This document shows, piece by piece, positions 7,864 to 15,725 of a stretch of 18,845 nt of DNA. This stretch comes from JADHLJ01 sp038116915 (lineage in GTDB: Bacteria > Pseudomonadota > Alphaproteobacteria > Thalassobaculales > Thalassobaculaceae), in the NCBI GenBank assembly GCA_038116915.1, contig JAYOEU010000077.1:1-18845 (forward strand). Direction: 5' to 3'. The translations under genes and the position numbers were made by a program. Positions within the stretch are counted from its first letter, which is position 1. Each line of letters starts with the position of its first letter. The notes beneath the pieces are model-generated. The model searched no databases and was not told the DNA's origin. It saw nothing but the letters and a program-made list of their open reading frames with translations.

Positions 7864-7913
7864 CTATCGGGGAATGGCGAGCGCGGGAGCGCCGCCGGTA
7901 AAATATCCGATAG
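7864..7913. promoter_or_regulatory. Candidate operator: inverted CTATCGG/CCGATAG pair in divergent promoter region
   Basis: Perfect 7-base inverted arms CTATCGG (7864-7870) and CCGATAG (7907-7913) sit 43 bases apart centre to centre, about four helical turns. They lie in the 173-base gap between the divergent dehydrogenase (start 7785) and hydrolase (start 7959). TAAAAT at 7899-7904 resembles a -10 element for the rightward gene, and the arms flank it, but no convincing -35 is seen. No regulator gene lies in the cluster, so any binding protein is unknown. A pair of 7-base arms at this spacing could arise by chance. Confidence 0.3.
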
Positions 7914-7958
7914 TGGCTAATGAGCGGGCCGCGGGTCCGCGCCCGTACGGAGACTGCC

Positions 7959-8855
7959 ATGCGTAAACCGATCGAATTCTACAGCGAGGGCGTGAAGCTC
8001 GATGGTGACCTGTTTCTGCCCGATGACCTGAAGGCGGGAGAGAAGCGCGCCGGGGTCGTGCTCTGCCATGGCTATACCGGGGTAAAGGATCTCTATCTCC
8101 CCGACAATGCTGCCGTACTGAACGAGGCGGGCTACGTGGTGCTGACCTTCGACTACAAGGGCTGGGGCAAGAGTGAGGGCCAGCGTAGCCGTCTGGCGCC
8201 GTTCTCGCGCATGGCCGATGTGCTCTCCGCCGTGACCTTCCTCGGCATCCAGGGCGAGGTCGACAAGAGCCAGATCGGCATCTACGGCACCAGCTACGGC
8301 TGCGCGACGGTGGTGTTCGCGGCGGCGATCGATCCGCGCGTGAAATGCACGGTCGGGGTGATCGGCATGGGCCATGGCGGACGCTGGATGCGCAGCGTGC
8401 GGCGGCCCGACGAATGGGTGGATCTGCTGGAACGCTCGGAAAAGGACCGCGAGCAGCGGGTGGTGAGTGGCGAGTCCGAGATGGTGGCCCGCGAGGAGGT
8501 GCTGCTGCCGGACCGGCAATCGGCGGCGCTGGCGGCGGCGGCGCGGGCCGGGAATCCGAACGCCGTCGGCAAGATCCCGCTTGAGTTCATCGACGAGACC
8601 CTGCAATTCCATCCCGAATGGGTGGTCGACAAGATCTCGCCGCGCCCGCTTCTGTTGATCGCCGCCGGTGATGACCGTCTGGTCCCGCCCGAGGACTGCC
8701 AGTCGCTGTATGACAAGGCGCTGGAGCCGAAGAAGCTGGTGACCGTGCCGGGCTTCGGCCACTATGAGATGTATGTCAAACCGGCTTTCGACGTGGTCAT
8801 GGACGAGACCGTGGCATGGTTCAACCAGTACATGCCGGCGCGTCCGGCTTCGTAG
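7959..8855 (+). CDS. Alpha/beta hydrolase (dienelactone hydrolase/S15-like)
   Basis: A 298-residue alpha/beta hydrolase without a signal peptide. Seen: the oxyanion region VVLCHGYTGVKD (33-44), DYKGWGKSEGQR (65-76), nucleophile Ser112 in GIYGTSYGCA, Asp239 in AGDDRLVPP, and His268 in PGFGHYEMY, giving a complete triad. A helical cap of about 70 residues (roughly 145-215) separates strands 6 and 7 and would shape the substrate pocket. ATG 7959 is supported by GGAG at 7949-7952; a TTG/GTG-type extension to 7920 lacks such a site. The stop at 8853-8855 is followed at once by the next reading frame, so it is probably cotranscribed with the glutaredoxin-DinB gene. Substrate is unknown; esterase, lactonase or C-C hydrolase are all compatible. 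Confidence 0.92.
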   Translation: MRKPIEFYSEGVKLDGDLFLPDDLKAGEKRAGVVLCHGYTGVKDLYLPDNAAVLNEAGYVVLTFDYKGWGKSEGQRSRLAPFSRMADVLSAVTFLGIQGEVDKSQIGIYGTSYGCATVVFAAAIDPRVKCTVGVIGMGHGGRWMRSVRRPDEWVDLLERSEKDREQRVVSGESEMVAREEVLLPDRQSAALAAAARAGNPNAVGKIPLEFIDETLQFHPEWVVDKISPRPLLLIAAGDDRLVPPEDCQSLYDKALEPKKLVTVPGFGHYEMYVKPAFDVVMDETVAWFNQYMPARPAS

Positions 8856-8891
8856 ATGACCAAACGCTTCATTGTCGAGGAGATTTCAGCC

Positions 8892-9695
8892 ATGAGCACG
8901 ACTAGCGCCGAGCGTCCGCCGCTCAAGGTCTATTGGCAGCCGGGCTGTTCCAGTTGCCTGAAGACCAAAGAATTCCTGATCGCCAACAACCAGGAATTCG
9001 TTTCGGTCAATGTGCTGGAGGACAATGGCGGGTTTGAGGAACTGGCGGCGCTGGGATTGCGCATGGTCCCGATCGTCGCGCGCGGCGAGGATTGGGCGAA
9101 CGGAGCTGTGTTCCGGGACGTCGCCCGGGTCGCGGGCTTTGCGTATGGCGAGCAGAAGATGCTGGCGCCGGCGGAGATGATGACGCGGATCGACAAGATC
9201 CTCGAGGCGGTGGTGCGGTTCGCGGACCAGGTGCCCGAGGACAAGCTCGACACCATGCTGCCGAAGCGGCCGCGGTCCTATCGGCAGCTTGCCTTTCACG
9301 TCATGAACATTCCCGACGTGTTCCTCAACCGGGTGGAACATGATGCGCCCTATACGTACGAATCGCTGTTGAGCGTTCTGCCGCCCGAGATGAAGAGCAA
9401 GGCCGATCTGCTGGCCTATGGTGTCCAGGTGCGCGACCGCCTGCGGGCCTGGTGGGAGCGCGAGGGCAAGACCACCGACTTCAACCAGCCCGGCAAGGTC
9501 TATTACGGCGACGTAAGCCTGCATGAGGTGTTCGAGCGCACCTGCTGGCATTCCGGGCAACACACGCGGCAACTGATGCTGGTGCTGAGCGATGCCCTGG
9601 GAATCGCGCCGGACGGCCCGCTCGCGGACGCTGATTTCGCGGGATTGCCGATGCCCAAGGAAGTTTGGGACAACGAGCTTAAATTCAACGCCTAG
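8892..9695 (+). CDS. Glutaredoxin-DinB domain fusion protein
   Basis: A 267-residue two-domain protein. The N-terminal part (about 10-90) is a glutaredoxin/NrdH-like thioredoxin fold with a dithiol site CSSC (19-22) in QPGCSSCLKTK and a cis-proline segment MVPIV (Pro60). The C-terminal part (about 98-245) is a DinB/YfiT-like four-helix bundle, with the canonical metal triad His136 (in AFHVMN) and His220/His224 (in WHSGQHTRQL). Several DinB-fold proteins are thiol-dependent S-transferases, so fusion to a thiol-redox domain suggests a metal-dependent thiol transferase or thiol repair role; this is inference. ATG 8892 is chosen for the GAGGAG at 8877-8882; ATG 8856, abutting the previous stop, has no such site. 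Its TAG shares the CTAG at 9692-9695 with the convergent exporter's stop. Confidence 0.88.
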   Translation: MSTTSAERPPLKVYWQPGCSSCLKTKEFLIANNQEFVSVNVLEDNGGFEELAALGLRMVPIVARGEDWANGAVFRDVARVAGFAYGEQKMLAPAEMMTRIDKILEAVVRFADQVPEDKLDTMLPKRPRSYRQLAFHVMNIPDVFLNRVEHDAPYTYESLLSVLPPEMKSKADLLAYGVQVRDRLRAWWEREGKTTDFNQPGKVYYGDVSLHEVFERTCWHSGQHTRQLMLVLSDALGIAPDGPLADADFAGLPMPKEVWDNELKFNA

Positions 9696-10978
9696 GCGGG
9701 GGTGCCGGCCCCTCTGTCGGTCTTGCCCGGTCCGTCCTGACTCTCGCCCCAGACCCATAGGACCAGCAGCACGAAAAGTCCCTCGGCGGAAATGATTCCG
9801 AGCGCGGCCGGAACGCCGAAGGATTCGGCCATCCAGCCGACATTGAAGAAGCCGATTGGGCCGCTGCCGATGCAGAGGGTGAGCACGCCGAGCACGCGGC
9901 TGCGGAATTCCGGCGGCGCGGCGAGGTAGGTGAGCGTCCCCTGCATGGCGGCAAAGCAGGCGCTGGCGATGCCGGTGATCACCAGGGCCACCGAGACCGA
10001 GAAGAAGGAATGGTGCGGGCCTCCGGCGACCAGGGTCAGAAGGCCGAGATAGCCGATCGTCGAGAGGTTCAGCAGGGTGCCGCCGAGATAAATCCGGAAG
10101 AAATAGTCCGGCTTGGCCAGCATCGCGACCATCATCGCGCCGATAAAGGCGCCGAGGCCTTCCATGCTGGAAATCACGCCGACATAGAATGGGGTGAGGC
10201 CGAGATATTCCCGCCCGATGATCGGGATCATCGAGGTGAAGGGAAAGCCCCAGAGATTGAACACGATGGTGATGGTGAGAATGCGCCGGAGCGGCCGGTC
10301 GCCGACGACGAAACGGATGCCGCCGGCAAGGTCTCGCAGGAAGGATGGCGGCGCGGCGGGAGTGATTCGCCCGGGCAGCTGCGCGATCAGCATCAGGACC
10401 AGACAGATGGCGTAGATGACGCCGCTGAAGGTGAAGACGCCGAACATGCCGACCGTCTGCAGCACCACGCCGCCGAGCAGGGGGCCCGCCATGCGGGTCG
10501 CGTTCCCGGTCGCCGAATCAAGGCTCATCGCCGCCGAAACATTGCCGCCTGAAAGATCGCCGAGCAGGCGCCGGCGGATCGGCATGTCGGTTGCCCAGAA
10601 CAATCCGCTGATCAGCGAGGCGGCGGCGATCAGCGGGTAGGAGAGCTCTCCCAGATGCGCGAGGAAGGCCATGGCGATCTGCAGCGCGATGATCATGCTG
10701 ATTGACCCCGCCAAGAGGGCCTTGCGGCTGAGTTGATCGGCGATCACGCCGACCGCCGGACCGAGCAAGGTCAGCGGCAGCATCCAGAGGATCGGGATCG
10801 TCGAGACCAGAAGCGGCGAGCCGGTGATCTCGAAGGTGAAAACGCCGAGCGCCAGAAGCTGGAACCAGCGCACCACGCCGGTCAGCCCGCCGATCAGCCA
10901 GATGCACAGAAAATTTCCGTCGCGGATCAACGCGCGGATCGGGGAGGGCGGTTTGTCGGTTTCTGCCGCGCTACTCAC
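9692..10978 (-). CDS. MFS transporter (EntS/MFS_3-like exporter)
   Basis: A 428-residue integral membrane protein with about twelve hydrophobic segments, of the MFS_3 type that includes the enterobactin exporter EntS and many drug or metabolite exporters. Seen: an N-terminal cytoplasmic lead ending IRDGNFLCIWLIGGLTGVV, a loop-2/3-like GVIADQLSRKALL, the segment MDMPIRRR (read as ATDMPIRRRLLGDL) and a central cytoplasmic loop LRDLAGGIRFVVGDRPLRRIL, all typical of this subfamily. The start is a GTG at 10978; the upstream ATG at 10991 is out of frame and closes quickly. No strong ribosome-binding site is visible. It is divergent from the membrane fusion protein gene across 214 bases, but MFS_3 exporters do not normally need such a partner. 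Substrate is unknown. Confidence 0.9.
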   Translation of the reverse strand: MSSAAETDKPPSPIRALIRDGNFLCIWLIGGLTGVVRWFQLLALGVFTFEITGSPLLVSTIPILWMLPLTLLGPAVGVIADQLSRKALLAGSISMIIALQIAMAFLAHLGELSYPLIAAASLISGLFWATDMPIRRRLLGDLSGGNVSAAMSLDSATGNATRMAGPLLGGVVLQTVGMFGVFTFSGVIYAICLVLMLIAQLPGRITPAAPPSFLRDLAGGIRFVVGDRPLRRILTITIVFNLWGFPFTSMIPIIGREYLGLTPFYVGVISSMEGLGAFIGAMMVAMLAKPDYFFRIYLGGTLLNLSTIGYLGLLTLVAGGPHHSFFSVSVALVITGIASACFAAMQGTLTYLAAPPEFRSRVLGVLTLCIGSGPIGFFNVGWMAESFGVPAALGIISAEGLFVLLVLWVWGESQDGPGKTDRGAGTPA

Positions 10979-11192
10979 CGGTTTCGTCCATGTGCTGTTT
11001 CACCCGGGCCGGGGCGGTTCAGTTGATCGGGTCAGGCTTTGCTGTTAGCGTCGCCGGGGTCAAGTGCCGACTGTATTTCATATAAGCTGCGCGGAACCAA
11101 GACTGGCGGATTGCAAACAAGCCGGCGGGTCCGAAGCGGCATGGCGCCTTGGCCCGGAGTTGGAAACGCTTGTTGGATCTTGAGACGCTGCC

Positions 11193-12284
11193 GTGGCGCT
11201 GAAACAGACATTGAAGGTCGTGATAAGCACCGGGATTGTCGGCGCCGTGCTGCTGGCCGGATACGAGACCTTGTACTGGTTTACCAATGTCTATGAGGAC
11301 GACGCGCGGATTCGCACAGAGCTTGCCCATCTGTCGGCCCAGGTGAACGGTCAGATCAAGAAGGTCCTGGTCGAAGAGGGCGGCAAGGTGACCGCCGGCC
11401 AGGAAGTCGTGCTGCTTGAGGATGACGATGTCCGGTTGGCCCTGGAGGCTCTCAAGACCGATCTCGAGTTGAAGAACAGCGAGGAGGCGCGGCTGATCTC
11501 GGAGAAGCAGGCCTTTGAAACCGAGCTCGAGTCGAAACTGCAAACCCAGATGCAAAAAATCCGCGCGATCGAGAAGGAATTTGCCGCGATCCAGGACCGG
11601 CTCAAACTGTCGGAACAGAATCTGGCGCGGGTCGGGTTCCTGATCAAGAAGGGTCTGACGCTGGAGGAAAAATTCAACGCCGAGAAGGACAAGGTGCTGA
11701 TTCTCCAAGGCGAGGCGGCGGTTGCCGGCGCCAATATCGAGGTCGCCCGGCGCGAGTATGATCAGCTCAAAGCCACCGCGCGGCAGATCAATGTCTTTCT
11801 GGAGAAGATCAAGACCTCCAAGGTCGAGCAGGCTCGCATCCGGGACGACATCCGGATCCAGGAGGTGGAGCTCAAGAAGCGCCGGATCTACTCGCCGGTC
11901 GATGGCGTGGTCGGCCGCATTCACCGCTATGCCGGCGAATATGTCGAGGATGGCGTCACCATCGTCATGCTCCATAACCCGGCGCTCTACTGGGTCGAAG
12001 CCTATGTGGACGAAAGCCAGATGCGGCATGTCCGGCTTGGGCAGGAAGTGGTGATCGAGTTCGAGATCTATCCGTTCAGGGACTATCTCGGCGAGGTCAC
12101 CCGGATCGGCAACATCACCACCGCCGAGATGGGGGTCACGACCCTGAGCTCGAACAACCGTTTCGGAGGCGGGGTGGAGCGGGTGCCGGTGCGGATCTCC
12201 GTCAAGGACCCGCCGCCGAACCTGACCCCCGGCATGCGGGCGAAGGTCAATATCCGGATCTACGACAACATCAAGCTTTGGTGA
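11193..12284 (+). CDS. HlyD/EmrA-family membrane fusion (periplasmic adaptor) protein
   Basis: A 363-residue periplasmic adaptor linking an inner-membrane exporter to an outer-membrane channel. Seen: one N-terminal membrane helix (about 8-30), a split lipoyl-like domain (about 42-78 and 230-262, with VNGQIKKVLVEEGGKV and YSPVDGVVGRIHRYAGEYV), a long coiled-coil hairpin (about 82-228) turning near KKG (152-154), and a beta-barrel with NLTPGMRAKV near the end. At the hairpin tip R146 and L150 match the TolC-contacting RLS motif, but the serine position is Leu157, next to Thr156. The GTG at 11193 is the earliest possible start because an in-frame TGA lies at 11181-11183. No cognate ABC, MFS or RND pump follows it in the same direction. 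An AT-rich CATATAAG in the 214-base upstream gap could be a -10, weakly. Confidence 0.93.
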   Translation: MALKQTLKVVISTGIVGAVLLAGYETLYWFTNVYEDDARIRTELAHLSAQVNGQIKKVLVEEGGKVTAGQEVVLLEDDDVRLALEALKTDLELKNSEEARLISEKQAFETELESKLQTQMQKIRAIEKEFAAIQDRLKLSEQNLARVGFLIKKGLTLEEKFNAEKDKVLILQGEAAVAGANIEVARREYDQLKATARQINVFLEKIKTSKVEQARIRDDIRIQEVELKKRRIYSPVDGVVGRIHRYAGEYVEDGVTIVMLHNPALYWVEAYVDESQMRHVRLGQEVVIEFEIYPFRDYLGEVTRIGNITTAEMGVTTLSSNNRFGGGVERVPVRISVKDPPPNLTPGMRAKVNIRIYDNIKLW

Positions 12285-12296
12285 CGGCGCCGCCGC

Positions 12297-13670
12297 TTAC
12301 CACCGGTCCCAGTCCTCTCCGGGCTCGGGGGCATGCACCGGGATTCGCGGCGGCCAGACATCCGAGCGGTTACCGCGCAACCGATTCAGAAGGCGCGCCG
12401 CGAACCACGCGGTCGAGGTCACCCAGCCCCGCATCTCCGTGGTGCTCGGATCGGTCAGCAGCCGGGTCCGCCGGACGATATCCGCCTCCACGCGGGACAG
12501 CCGGTCGCCGAGACCCTCGGCGGCCCGCAGGCGCCGTTCCAGCGCCATCCAGGCCGGACCGAGCATCAGGCTCATGGCGATGACGGCAACCGCGATCTTG
12601 TAGCCGTCGGTATCGATGGCTTTGACGGTCAGCCCGATGCCCGCGATGACGAAGGCGAATTCACCGATCTGACCCATGGCGACGCCGGAGAGAACCGATC
12701 GTTCCCAGGGCTCGCCAGCGACCCGGAGCGCGGCGACATTGATGACGCCTTTTGCCACTGTTGCCAGCAGCAGCACCACGAACAGGGTGCCGAGATGATC
12801 GACGAAAAAGCTCGCGTCGATCAGCAGCCCGACCGACAGAAAGAACACCACCAGCAGAACGCTTTCGATCGGCTTGGTGCCGCGCATGACGATCCGGCGC
12901 TCGGACGAGTTGCCGACCACGAGGCCGGCGAGAAAGGCTCCGAAGGCGGTGGAAAGGCCGAGCAGACCCGCAGCCGTCGCGCACACGCCGCAGAAGGCCA
13001 GCGCGGCGATCGGCACCACCTCGCGGTCCGCAAAGAACGCCGAACGCAACGGCAGGCGCATGCGCTCGCGCCGCGAGAGGAACCAGACCAGGATGGCGAC
13101 GATCACCACCGCCATCGCGGTCCGCCAGATGACCGAATAGTCGAAGGCGGTGTCCGGGTTCAGGGTCTCGATCACCAGCAGCATACCGATCACCGCCAGA
13201 TCCTGGCCGATCAGGACGCCGACCGTAATCCGCCCGAACGGGCTGCGTAATTCGCCCATGTCGGAGAGCACCTTGACGGTCACCGCCGTGCTGGACAGCG
13301 CCAGAACGAAGCCGAGCAAAATACCCTGCTCATACGACCAGGACATCAGCGCGCCGATGCCGGATGTCGCCGCGACCGCGAGGCCGATCTGAATGACCAC
13401 AACCAGAAGCGCTGTCTTGTAGACCGCCTTGAACGCCCGCAGGCTGAGTTCCATTCCAACCAGGAACAGCAGCAGCAACACGCCGAGTTCGGCGAGTGTC
13501 TTGGCGGCCTCGGTCTCCGAGATGATCTCGAAACCGGACGGGCCGAGAATCACGCCCGCGAGGATATAGCCGACGATCGCCGGCTGCTTGATCCGCATCA
13601 GCAGCAGGCCGCAGACCAGCGCGACCGAAAAGACAACGGCGATGGCGATCAGGTTGGGGTCGAGATGCAC
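12297..13670 (-). CDS. Kef-like cation:proton antiporter (CPA2), no RCK domain
   Basis: A 457-residue monovalent cation:proton antiporter of the CPA2/Kef type. The first roughly 375 residues form twelve or more membrane helices. Family signatures seen: AGVILGPSGFEII (38-50), LLLFLVGMELSL (67-78), ALSSTAVTVKVL (124-135) and GQDLAVI (155-161), where Asp157 is the expected ion-exchange residue. After the last helix there is a short charged cytoplasmic tail of about 80 residues rather than the nucleotide-binding RCK/TrkA-N domain of KefB and KefC, so glutathione or NAD gating is not expected. The start is a GTG at 13670, with an in-frame stop about 45 bases upstream and no ATG between. It converges on the HlyD gene with 12 bases between stops. 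Likely K+ or Na+ efflux; which ion is unknown. Confidence 0.93.
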   Translation of the reverse strand: MHLDPNLIAIAVVFSVALVCGLLLMRIKQPAIVGYILAGVILGPSGFEIISETEAAKTLAELGVLLLLFLVGMELSLRAFKAVYKTALLVVVIQIGLAVAATSGIGALMSWSYEQGILLGFVLALSSTAVTVKVLSDMGELRSPFGRITVGVLIGQDLAVIGMLLVIETLNPDTAFDYSVIWRTAMAVVIVAILVWFLSRRERMRLPLRSAFFADREVVPIAALAFCGVCATAAGLLGLSTAFGAFLAGLVVGNSSERRIVMRGTKPIESVLLVVFFLSVGLLIDASFFVDHLGTLFVVLLLATVAKGVINVAALRVAGEPWERSVLSGVAMGQIGEFAFVIAGIGLTVKAIDTDGYKIAVAVIAMSLMLGPAWMALERRLRAAEGLGDRLSRVEADIVRRTRLLTDPSTTEMRGWVTSTAWFAARLLNRLRGNRSDVWPPRIPVHAPEPGEDWDRW

Positions 13671-13762
13671 GTCTGGTTTCCCGGTTCTCTTTGGGCGGTC
13701 AATCGTTTTCCATCATATGGAGGGTCGGATTTTCAAGCCGCCCTGGCCATAACCCTATCGGA

Positions 13763-14236
13763 CTATAGCATTGACTCCCGCCAAGTCGCGGAGGGGGATG
13801 CGGGGTCCGGCACGAGGCCGGAGGCGATCACCGCCTGAATCGCGCAATACTCATCCTTGTCGGAGGTATCTCCGCTGACGCCCACCGCGCCGATGGTCTC
13901 GCCGTCGGCATTGTTGATCAGGACCCCGCCCGGCACCGGAATCAGCCGGCCGTCCGCGGCCGCGGCGAGCGCGTTCTGAAAACTTGGCCGATCCGCCAGG
14001 CGGTCGCGGATCAGGCGGCTCGGAATCCCCATCCCGAGCGCGCCCCAGGCCTTACCGGTGGCGATGTCCGCGCGCAGAATGCCGGAGCCGTCCTCACGCT
14101 TCAGCACCACGATATGCCCGCCGCCATCAAGCACGGCGACCGTGAGCGGATGCATCCCCTCCTTGCGTCCGAGGCGCAGCGCCTCGTCGGCGACCGCCTC
14201 GGCGGTGGCAAGCGGCAGCAGGGTCTTCAAACGCAT
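13763..14236 (-). CDS. GlcG/HbpS family (heme-binding-like) protein
   Basis: A 157-residue protein of the GlcG/HbpS family (DUF336), a single alpha/beta domain found in heme-degrading or heme-sensing HbpS and in genes beside glycolate or other catabolic loci. Seen: AVADEALRLGRKEG, the hallmark VAVLDGGGHIVVLKREDGS (33-51), PGGVLI, and GAVGVSGDTSDKDEYCA (116-132), together covering the whole family fold. No signal peptide is visible, so it should be cytoplasmic, unlike secreted HbpS. ATG 14236 has GGAGG seven to nine bases upstream. It starts 37 bases after the gatB stop with no terminator-like hairpin between, so it probably rides on the gatCAB transcript. Its function here, and whether it binds heme, cannot be told from sequence. 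Confidence 0.9.
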   Translation of the reverse strand: MRLKTLLPLATAEAVADEALRLGRKEGMHPLTVAVLDGGGHIVVLKREDGSGILRADIATGKAWGALGMGIPSRLIRDRLADRPSFQNALAAAADGRLIPVPGGVLINNADGETIGAVGVSGDTSDKDEYCAIQAVIASGLVPDPASPSATWRESML

Positions 14237-14272
14237 GATCTTGCCTCCGGCACCGGCGCGGAACTCCGCCGC

Positions 14273-15724
14273 TCAGGATGAAAGCTTTTCCCGCAACACT
14301 TGGTTGACCAGGGCCGGGTTCGCCTTGCCCTGGCTCTGCTTCATCACCTGGCCGACGAAGAAGCCGAAAAGCTTGTCCTTGCCGGCCTTGAATTCCGCCA
14401 CCTTGTCCTGGTTCGCCGTCAGGACGCCGTCGATCAGGCCGGTGATCTCGCCGGCATCGGAGACCTGGCGCAGGCCATTTTCCTCGACGATTTGAACGGC
14501 GTCCTTGCCGGTCTCGAACATGTCGGCGAACACGTCCTTGGCGATGCGCCCGGATATCGTGCCGTCGGAAATCAGCCCGATCAGCCCGCCGAGCGCGGCG
14601 GCATCGACGGGGCTTTCCTCGAGCTCCTTGCCGGCCTTGTTCAAGGCACCGAACAGTTCGGTCAGGACCCAGTTCGACGCCAGCTTCTTGTCCCGTCCCT
14701 GGGCGACCGCTTCATAGTAGGCGGCGGTCTCGCGCTCCTCGACCAGTTGCGAGGCATCCTCCTCGCTGAGGCCGAAATCCGACATGAAGCGGGCTTTCTT
14801 CGCGTCCGGCAGTTCCGGCAGCTCCGCCTTGATGGCCGCGATGAAGTCCTCGCTCAGGACCAGGGGCAGCAGATCCGGGTCCGGAAAATACCGATAGTCA
14901 TGGGCATCTTCCTTGGTCCGCATGGTCCGGGTCTCACCCCGGTTGGCATCGAACAGCCGGGTTTCCTGGTCGATCCTGCCGCCGGCCTCGATGACCTCGA
15001 TCTGCCGGCGCGCCTCGAACTCGATGGCCTGCTGGAGGAAGCGGATCGAGTTGAGATTCTTGATCTCGCAGCGGGTTCCCAATTCACCGCCAGGCTTGCG
15101 CACGGAAACGTTGGCGTCGCAGCGCAGCGAGCCTTCCTGCATGTTACCGTCGCAGGTTCCGAGATAGCGCAGGATCGAGCGCAGCTTGCGCACATAGGCC
15201 GCCGCCTCCTCGGCCGAACGCATGTCCGGGCGCGAGACGATCTCCATCAGCGCGACGCCGGAGCGGTTAAGGTCGATATAGCTTTTGCTCGGATGCTGAT
15301 CGTGCAGGGATTTGCCCGCGTCCTGTTCCATGTGGAGGCGCTCGATCCCGATATGCTTGACGCCCTCCGGCAGATCGATCGGCAACTCGCCCTCGCCGAC
15401 GATCGGCTGGCTGTACTGGCTGATCTGATAGCCCTGGGGCAGGTCGGGATAGAAATAGTTCTTCCGGTCGAACACGCTGACCCGGTTGACCTTTGCTTTG
15501 AGGCCGAGGCCGGTCTTGACCGCCTGCCGCACGCATTCCTGATTGATCACCGGAAGCATGCCCGGCATCGCCGCATCGACCAGCGAGACCTGAGAGTTCG
15601 GTTCGGCCCCGAAGGCGGTGGCGGCGCCGGAGAACAGTTTGGCGTCCGAGACGATCTGGGCATGGACCTCCAAGCCGATGACCACTTCCCATTCCCCGGT
15701 TTCGCCTTGCAGCAAAGCGGCCAT
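14273..15724 (-). CDS. gatB: Asp-tRNA(Asn)/Glu-tRNA(Gln) amidotransferase subunit B
   Basis: A full-length 483-residue GatB, the tRNA-binding and kinase subunit of the GatCAB amidotransferase, which phosphorylates the misacylated Glu- or Asp-tRNA and accepts ammonia from GatA. Seen: VVIGLEVHAQI (14-24), DRKNYFYPDLPQGYQISQY (86-104), LNRSGVALMEIVSRPD, GSLRCDANVSVR, KNLNSIRFLQQAIEFEARRQ, and DAHDYRYFPDPDL, all in the expected order, followed by the helical and YqeY-like tail that contacts the tRNA elbow. ATG 15724 follows the gatA stop with one base between, and GGGAGG nine bases upstream lies within gatA, so the two are translationally coupled. No anomalies seen. Confidence 0.98.
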   Translation of the reverse strand: MAALLQGETGEWEVVIGLEVHAQIVSDAKLFSGAATAFGAEPNSQVSLVDAAMPGMLPVINQECVRQAVKTGLGLKAKVNRVSVFDRKNYFYPDLPQGYQISQYSQPIVGEGELPIDLPEGVKHIGIERLHMEQDAGKSLHDQHPSKSYIDLNRSGVALMEIVSRPDMRSAEEAAAYVRKLRSILRYLGTCDGNMQEGSLRCDANVSVRKPGGELGTRCEIKNLNSIRFLQQAIEFEARRQIEVIEAGGRIDQETRLFDANRGETRTMRTKEDAHDYRYFPDPDLLPLVLSEDFIAAIKAELPELPDAKKARFMSDFGLSEEDASQLVEERETAAYYEAVAQGRDKKLASNWVLTELFGALNKAGKELEESPVDAAALGGLIGLISDGTISGRIAKDVFADMFETGKDAVQIVEENGLRQVSDAGEITGLIDGVLTANQDKVAEFKAGKDKLFGFFVGQVMKQSQGKANPALVNQVLREKLSS

Positions 15725-15725
15725 G

